A stretch of DNA of 64,000 nucleotides from Enterobacter mori (GTDB taxonomy: Bacteria > Pseudomonadota > Gammaproteobacteria > Enterobacterales > Enterobacteriaceae). The number at the start of each line of letters is the position of its first letter. Position 1 is the stretch's first letter. The notes beneath the pieces were generated by a model, which saw only the letters and a program-made list of their open reading frames with translations, was not told where the DNA came from and did no database searches. The position numbers were made by a program, and so were the translations under genes. The stretch lies in assembly GCF_025244905.1 (NCBI RefSeq), contig NZ_CP104285.1:4278001-4342000 (forward strand). The letters run 5' to 3'. Below, piece after piece: positions 59,189 through 64,000 of the stretch.

Positions 59189-59805
59189 CACGCCTCCCTG
59201 TGCCACGGGTCCGCCACCAGGCGAGGTCCGCGGCGGGTTTTCAGCAGCGTTTTGCCGTCGCGCAGCCACTCCGCCAGCGCGAAACCTCCTTCGGAGGTAT
59301 CGACCTGCGTATCCGCCCGACACAGCGCGCGGCTCAGCTGCGACTGCCATGCGATAAACGCATCGGGGGAAATCGGCTGCGGAGCGCGGATCAGCAGATC
59401 AAGATCGCTGTCGGCATGAATAACCGGAATACCGGTTGCCAGCGCGTAGCCGGTGCTGCCGGTAATGCCCCACGTCCACGGCCACGCCTGCTGAGCCAGC
59501 TGCAGCGCCACCTGAACCGGCGGCTGGGTTATAAAGGGCGAACGCAGCAGGTCGGCGGCAACGCTCAGATCCTCGGGCGAAACCACGCGCAACACGTTTT
59601 CCGGCTTCACCCATCCGGCCGCCCGCTGGTCGCGACGCAATCCGCGTACGCCAACGGGAATACGGCCTTCATTATCAACATCACGCCGCACCACGACCGG
59701 CAGGCCGGTATGCCAGGCCGCCTCCACCCAGGATTCGGTGATGCCTTCCAGCGCGTCGCGCGCGGTAAGCCAGATGAGGTCGTGCGGGCGTAATGTTGTG
59801 GTCAT
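59188..59805 (-). CDS. mdcG: Phosphoribosyl-dephospho-CoA transferase MdcG
   Basis: 205 residues from ATG 59805 (MTTTLRPHDLIWLT); an upstream ATG at 59856 lies within mdcF. Attaches the 2'-(5''-phosphoribosyl)-3'-dephospho-CoA group to MdcC. A nucleotidyltransferase-like DSDLDLLIR motif is seen around residue 135. Two bases separate it from mdcF. Confidence 0.94.
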   Translation of the reverse strand: MTTTLRPHDLIWLTARDALEGITESWVEAAWHTGLPVVVRRDVDNEGRIPVGVRGLRRDQRAAGWVKPENVLRVVSPEDLSVAADLLRSPFITQPPVQVALQLAQQAWPWTWGITGSTGYALATGIPVIHADSDLDLLIRAPQPISPDAFIAWQSQLSRALCRADTQVDTSEGGFALAEWLRDGKTLLKTRRGPRLVADPWHREA

Positions 59806-59807
59806 AA

Positions 59808-60767
59808 TTACATTCCTGAAGTCAGCGAGATAAACAGCGGCAGCGACAGGATACACAGTACGGAACTTAACAGCAGCACGGCTTCAGCATCCGGCGACTG
59901 CACGCCAAAACGGTTGCCGAACACCACGCCGAAGAAGCCCGCAGACAGCGCAATCATCAGGATGGCGGTGATCGCCACGGAACCGTGCAGACCGAAGATT
60001 AAAACGATACCCCAGGCAATCGCTGGCTGGATCAGCAGCTTGGCGATGGTGGAGGTGATCACCATGGTGTTGATCTGCAGCTTACGGGCAGAGAGGATCA
60101 CCCCGGTCAGGAACAGCGCGGCAGCGGTCGCGGACAGCCCCAGAGGTTTAATCGCGGCAAGCACCAGTTCCGGCATTTTGATGCCGATGGCGGACAAAAT
60201 CACCCCCAGCAGCGGACCCATCACGATGGGTTTTTTAATGGAGCGCCACATCAGCACCGGCAGCATGGAAAGCGTTGAACCGGAGCTATTCCCCTCGGCG
60301 CGCGCTTTCTCGCGCTCCAGGATCAGCAGGCAGAACGGCGTCATCAGCACTGAACCACAGGCGATAGAGACCGCGACGGACAGTGACGTGGAAGATCCTT
60401 CACCCAGCACGCTGCCCAGAATCGGCAGGCCAAGCGCCGCATAGTTTGGCAGGGCGACGGTCAGCGTCAGCACGGCCGCGTCCTGTGGGGATTTTTTAAA
60501 GACTTGAGTGGCGAGGAAGTAGATCGCGGCATAGGTGATCCACATCGCCAGAGTGAGCACCAGGATCAGCGGCGACTGGGCCACGATGCCGGTCCACGGC
60601 GTTTGCACGGTGGCGCTAAACAGCGCGGCAGGCAGTGCAAAATCCATCACGAAAATATTGAGCAGGGAAACATTTTTGTTATCGACCATCTTTGCCTTAC
60701 CGGCCCAGAATCCCAGCAGCATGATGACGAAAATCGGTGCAAGAGCATGAACAATTACGTAAGTCAT
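59808..60767 (-). CDS. mdcF: Malonate transporter MdcF (AEC family)
   Basis: 319-residue inner-membrane carrier with about ten hydrophobic segments, auxin efflux carrier family, MTYVIVHALAPIFVIMLLGFWAGK. Supplies malonate to the decarboxylase. The upstream gap to mdcE is 127 bases, the largest in the operon, and holds a GGGCGC/GCGCCC hairpin (60841-60859). Confidence 0.93.
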   Translation of the reverse strand: MTYVIVHALAPIFVIMLLGFWAGKAKMVDNKNVSLLNIFVMDFALPAALFSATVQTPWTGIVAQSPLILVLTLAMWITYAAIYFLATQVFKKSPQDAAVLTLTVALPNYAALGLPILGSVLGEGSSTSLSVAVSIACGSVLMTPFCLLILEREKARAEGNSSGSTLSMLPVLMWRSIKKPIVMGPLLGVILSAIGIKMPELVLAAIKPLGLSATAAALFLTGVILSARKLQINTMVITSTIAKLLIQPAIAWGIVLIFGLHGSVAITAILMIALSAGFFGVVFGNRFGVQSPDAEAVLLLSSVLCILSLPLFISLTSGM

Positions 60768-60894
60768 AAATCACCTGTAGTAAAAAAAGTTTTAGCACTG
60801 GTGCGATGTTTATTATTTTTCAGGATGCAACCTTCCTCGCGGGCGCAAGGGTCGCGCCCACGGGGTGGTACATCTCTGGCAGGTCTTTTGTTAC

Positions 60895-61698
60895 TTACCA
60901 GCTTGCTCGCATACGTTCGCGTACGAGAGCCGAGCTGCGGCGGTTGTCAGCACCCAGGCGGTTTTTCAAGGTGGTGTCCTGACGTGCGTCACTGATGGCC
61001 TGTTGCAGCGTGGCTTTCACCTGCGCCAGGTCGTTATCGGACGGGGCATCCGGGTTGCTGATATCCAGCAGGTTAGCGAGCAGCCCCAGCGTGGCGTAGT
61101 TGCTGATGTCGTAGGCCATGGGCGGGATGGTCGCCGCCAGTTTTTCCAGCGCCTCGACGGTACGCAGGGTAATACGCGCAGCAGACTCTTTGCCCATCGC
61201 GTGGATCAGCACGCCTTTGTCGTTAAAGGCGATCAGGCGGTTGGCCTGATAGCCGTGCGCCAGGAACGCACCGGACATCGCCTTGCCGACGATAAGCCCA
61301 ATCACCGGGTGACCGGCCAGACGCGCGTTAGCATACGCGGCAGCGGCTCCCGCCAGCGCCTGATGAATACCAAACGCCTCTTCGCGACGGCCATAGGCCT
61401 GGCTTGGGACGTCGATTACCGCCACGATCGGGCGCTTCACGGCGTTGTCTGCGTCAGCGGCGACGGTTTCGCTGACCACTTTCGCCAGCGTCCATCCTTC
61501 CAGCAGGCCGACTTCACCCTGCGCCGCGCGCGGGAAGTGGTTATGGGCATCCGGCACTACGGTGACAAAACGTACCGCCTCGCCGTTCAGCTCACCGTCT
61601 GCCGCCTGCACGGACGGGCAGAGCCCTTCGATATGTTTGGCGTTCGGGGCGAGAGTTTCCAGCCAGAGCTCGCCACGGCTTTTTGAATTACTCATCAT
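60895..61698 (-). CDS. mdcE: Malonate decarboxylase gamma subunit MdcE
   Basis: 267-residue crotonase-fold subunit that with MdcD decarboxylates malonyl-S-ACP. Start at ATG 61698 or the adjacent ATG 61695; GGAGGTG is better spaced for the second. Overlaps the mdcD stop by four bases. Central GKAMSGAFLAHGYQANRL region. Confidence 0.94.
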   Translation of the reverse strand: MMSNSKSRGELWLETLAPNAKHIEGLCPSVQAADGELNGEAVRFVTVVPDAHNHFPRAAQGEVGLLEGWTLAKVVSETVAADADNAVKRPIVAVIDVPSQAYGRREEAFGIHQALAGAAAAYANARLAGHPVIGLIVGKAMSGAFLAHGYQANRLIAFNDKGVLIHAMGKESAARITLRTVEALEKLAATIPPMAYDISNYATLGLLANLLDISNPDAPSDNDLAQVKATLQQAISDARQDTTLKNRLGADNRRSSALVRERMRASW

Positions 61699-62528
61699 TT
61701 CACCTCCCGGGCAAAAAGCGCGTTAATCTGTTCGGCATCGGCCTGCTTGCGGGTGTCGAAATGGGTCAGACGGTTCAGGTAATCGTCGTAGTTATCAGTG
61801 CGGTGTTTCGCCGGTACGCCTTTAGCAATCGCGTCGTTCATGGCTGCTTTCACCGCGTTTACGCCGTCGCCCACCAGCGCATCCACCAGACCGCTTTGAT
61901 AACGCACTTCGCCGCCGGTCATGCTCCAGATAAACGGACGGTCGCGGGAGTCGTATTCTTCGATGCCCGCCTCCTGCTCGATAACCTGTGGACCGTTGAG
62001 GCCGAGACGCGCTTCGCGGGTCACGATCAGGTAGCTGCACAGCGCCGCGGCGATGGACATCCCGCCGAAGCAACCCACGGTCCCGGCAACAATCCCGACC
62101 ACCGGGGTATAGCGGCGCAGGTCAACAATCGCAGCGTGGATATCGGCAATCGCCGCCAGGCCGAGGTTAGCTTCCTGCAGACGCACGCCGCCGGTTTCGA
62201 GGCAAAGCACCGCCTGAGTCGGGATGCCGTTGCGGTTATCTTCCGCCGCCAGCTCCAGCGCCGCCGCCATTTTGGCGCCGGACACTTCGCCCATGCTGCC
62301 GCCCTGGAACGCGCCTTCAATCGCGACGACGACCGCAGGCTGACCGTTGATGGTGCCTTTTGCAACGACCATGCCGTCGTCGGCCTGCGGAACAATCCCC
62401 TGCGGCCCAAGCCACGGAGAGATAATGCCTGCAAACGGATCCAGCAGTTCGCGGTAGCTGCCGTCATCCAGCAGAGCCTGCGCGCGCTGGCGCGCTTTTA
62501 GTTCGATAAAGCTGCTGTCATTACGCAT
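61695..62528 (-). CDS. mdcD: Malonate decarboxylase beta subunit MdcD
   Basis: 277-residue carboxyltransferase-like subunit, catalytic partner of MdcE. ETGGVRLQEANLG and VGCFGGMSIAAALCSYLI form the oxyanion-type regions of the crotonase fold. Overlaps mdcC by eight bases. Confidence 0.95.
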   Translation of the reverse strand: MRNDSSFIELKARQRAQALLDDGSYRELLDPFAGIISPWLGPQGIVPQADDGMVVAKGTINGQPAVVVAIEGAFQGGSMGEVSGAKMAAALELAAEDNRNGIPTQAVLCLETGGVRLQEANLGLAAIADIHAAIVDLRRYTPVVGIVAGTVGCFGGMSIAAALCSYLIVTREARLGLNGPQVIEQEAGIEEYDSRDRPFIWSMTGGEVRYQSGLVDALVGDGVNAVKAAMNDAIAKGVPAKHRTDNYDDYLNRLTHFDTRKQADAEQINALFAREVK

Positions 62529-62820
62529 GGCTCACCCCCTCAAAGACCTGTTCGATACGAATGCGCGCCACGCCCGGCGTCGCGCCGAAGTCGTGGATGG
62601 TCAGTTTGCCTGCGGGCAGGCTGCTGACCGTTTGCAGACGGTTAAACAGCGCCTCCCAGCGACCACGGCTGTTGTCTACTGAAGTGGTGATTTCAATGGT
62701 TAAGGTCTGGCCCGGTTCGGCGGCGAACAGCACCTCCATATCCCCGGAGCCGACGACGCCTGCCAGCGCTCTGCCGCTTACTTCGCGGCTGGCGGGCACG
62801 GTCAATGTAATTTTTTCCAT
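62521..62820 (-). CDS. mdcC: Malonate decarboxylase acyl-carrier protein MdcC
   Basis: 99-residue carrier protein. The serine that carries the CoA-derived prosthetic group is Ser25 (VVGSGDMEVL), the position reported for the Klebsiella protein. Delta subunit of the complex. Nine-base gap after mdcB. Confidence 0.95.
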   Translation of the reverse strand: MEKITLTVPASREVSGRALAGVVGSGDMEVLFAAEPGQTLTIEITTSVDNSRGRWEALFNRLQTVSSLPAGKLTIHDFGATPGVARIRIEQVFEGVSHA

Positions 62821-62829
62821 AACATCCTC

Positions 62830-63687
62830 TTAATGCTTTGAATAAGGCGTTTCGACGTGGTCGAGAAACAGCGTGGCGGCAAGCAGGTCGGCAGCACCGC
62901 CCGGCGAGGCGTTGAACGAGAGCATCTGACGGTCTAAGCTCGCCAGCGTCTGCTGGCCTTCAGGCGTTGCGCATCCTCCTGCGTTCAGTACAGCACGAGC
63001 ACCGTTCTGCATGGCCTCCAGCCCCTCCATTCCGGCGCGCGACAGCACGCAGGTGTCGGTGAGTGACGTCATGATCGCCATCAGCGCGTCGAGCCTCGCA
63101 TGCGTTTCGCTGCTGCCGTTGAGACGGCTGAGGCGAAGCTGCGGCAGCGCGCGCTGCATAATGTGCGGGAACGCCTGCTGCGCCTCTTCACGCGCGCCCG
63201 GCACGCGGTAGCGGTGCGTGGCGCGCAGCCCTTTGCTGAACACTTTCGGCGCCGCATCGTCCGGGAGTTTCGCCAGCTGAGCGGCGGTATTCGCGACGGC
63301 TTGCGCAGTCGCCTCCCCGCCCAGCATCGCCACCGCGCTCACCAGCAACCCCAGCGCCCAGATCGCGCCACGATGGGTATTAACCCCGTCGGTGGCCGCC
63401 ATCATCTGCTGCTCGCCTTCGCGGCCAAGACGGCCAACGGTTTGCCGAAGCGCAATGTCCGCCGGACGCTGCCAGCTCTGCTGTGCCAGCGCCTGAAACG
63501 TGGGGGTCAGGCTGTGCGCGGAGCGCTCCATCAGCGCAAGCGATAAATCGTGGTGCGCGCCGTTTCCCCGACTGTCCACCAGACCGGGCTTCGGGCTTAA
63601 CCGTGCTTCGTCAATCAGACACTGCGTGGCGGTTCGCGCCAGCCATTCGGCACCGCCTTCAACCTGAATCTGGGGCAGAAGTTTCAT
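62830..63687 (-). CDS. mdcB: Triphosphoribosyl-dephospho-CoA synthase MdcB
   Basis: 285-residue CitG-family enzyme that makes the prosthetic-group precursor from ATP and dephospho-CoA. Conserved SPKPGLVDSRGNGAHHDL near residue 30, then MATDGVNTHRGAIWALG-type motif in the centre. Its ATG overlaps the mdcA stop by one base. Confidence 0.94.
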   Translation of the reverse strand: MKLLPQIQVEGGAEWLARTATQCLIDEARLSPKPGLVDSRGNGAHHDLSLALMERSAHSLTPTFQALAQQSWQRPADIALRQTVGRLGREGEQQMMAATDGVNTHRGAIWALGLLVSAVAMLGGEATAQAVANTAAQLAKLPDDAAPKVFSKGLRATHRYRVPGAREEAQQAFPHIMQRALPQLRLSRLNGSSETHARLDALMAIMTSLTDTCVLSRAGMEGLEAMQNGARAVLNAGGCATPEGQQTLASLDRQMLSFNASPGGAADLLAATLFLDHVETPYSKH

Positions 63688-64000
63688 TACCAGCTCCGGA
63701 ATTTCGCAGGTGGGTTATACAAACCGCCGGACCATTCCACGAGGTCAGACACGCTGCCCGCTGCCAGCAGAGAGCGCGTAGCGTCGGTGCGGCGAATCCC
63801 CATATCTTCCGGATACACAACCTTGCCGCTCTGGCGCAGTTCCGCCACGCGTTTGGCGTCCACGCCCAGGCCGATATCGGTGATCCCCGCGACGGCGGCA
63901 ACCATGGCACGACGCTCTTCCAGATCTTTTGCCCGGTAGAGGTAAGCAATCCCCTCTTCCGTCAGCACGTGGGTGACGTCATCGCCGTAAATCATGACGG
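63687..64000 (-). CDS. mdcA: Malonate decarboxylase alpha subunit MdcA, C-terminal part
   Basis: Only the last ~104 codons are in the window; the frame is open to the edge. The subunit transfers the carrier between acetyl- and malonyl-ACP. The ending NPPAKFRSW and the segment VLTEEGIAYLYRAKDLEERRAM are typical of CoA-transferase-like MdcA. First gene of the operon; its promoter is outside. Confidence 0.9.
   Translation of the reverse strand, partial: VMIYGDDVTHVLTEEGIAYLYRAKDLEERRAMVAAVAGITDIGLGVDAKRVAELRQSGKVVYPEDMGIRRTDATRSLLAAGSVSDLVEWSGGLYNPPAKFRSW

Overview
The window is chromosomal DNA from an enteric gammaproteobacterium, most likely Enterobacter or a close relative (Lelliottia, Leclercia). 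Almost every gene is a close match to Escherichia coli and follows the E. coli order around rrnD and the S10-spc-alpha-str ribosomal region. The differences from E. coli are enteric accessory genes: a MHYT-GGDEF-EAL gene beside acrS, a shortened prepilin peptidase with no type II secretion operon, and a malonate decarboxylase (mdc) cluster after yheS. Genus assignment is inference from these traits.

Layout. 1-2.6 kb: 5'-truncated cyclic-di-GMP enzyme gene and convergent acrS. 3-7.3 kb: acrEF multidrug efflux operon, then lipoprotein yhdV. 8.1-12.4 kb: yhdWXYZ polar amino-acid ABC importer behind a sigma-54-type promoter with NtrC-like upstream sites. 12.45-18.2 kb: complete rRNA operon of rrnD type on the minus strand (16S, tRNA-Ile, tRNA-Ala, 23S, 5S, tRNA-Thr, second 5S) with P1/P2 promoters, boxA sites and terminator. 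18.35-22.7 kb: yrdA and the opposing dprA-smg-yrdD-tsaC-aroE-yrdB run. 22.8-27.6 kb: def-fmt-rsmB-trkA and mscL. 27.5-28.7 kb: arfA, zntR and yhdN. 28.7-42.6 kb: alpha, spc and S10 operons, all minus strand. 42.8-44 kb: prepilin peptidase remnant, bfr, bfd. 44.1-48.7 kb: str operon (rpsL-rpsG-fusA-tufA). 48.7-50.5 kb: yheO-tusDCB. 50.6-55.2 kb: fkpA, slyX, slyD, yheV, kefB, kefG. 55.3-57.25 kb: yheS (ABC-F). 57.27-64 kb: mdcR and mdcABCDEFGH (mdcA truncated by the window end).

How the genes work together. The centre is the protein-synthesis core: rRNA and tRNAs, about 30 ribosomal proteins, EF-G and EF-Tu, RNA polymerase alpha, SecY, initiator tRNA formylation and deformylation (fmt, def), rRNA and tRNA modification (rsmB, tsaC, tusBCD) and ribosome rescue (arfA). 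Around it sit ion and osmotic homeostasis (trkA, kefGB, mscL), metal control (zntR, bfr/bfd, slyD), efflux (acrEF) and nutrient uptake (yhdWXYZ, mdc).

No wholly new system is evident. The best leads are the gene content added to the E. coli backbone and several fine-scale regulatory or structural signals: the sigma-54/NtrC site, the arfA internal hairpin, a covarying base pair between the two 5S copies, a spacer stem-loop between two tRNAs, and a Fur-like site over the bfd promoter.
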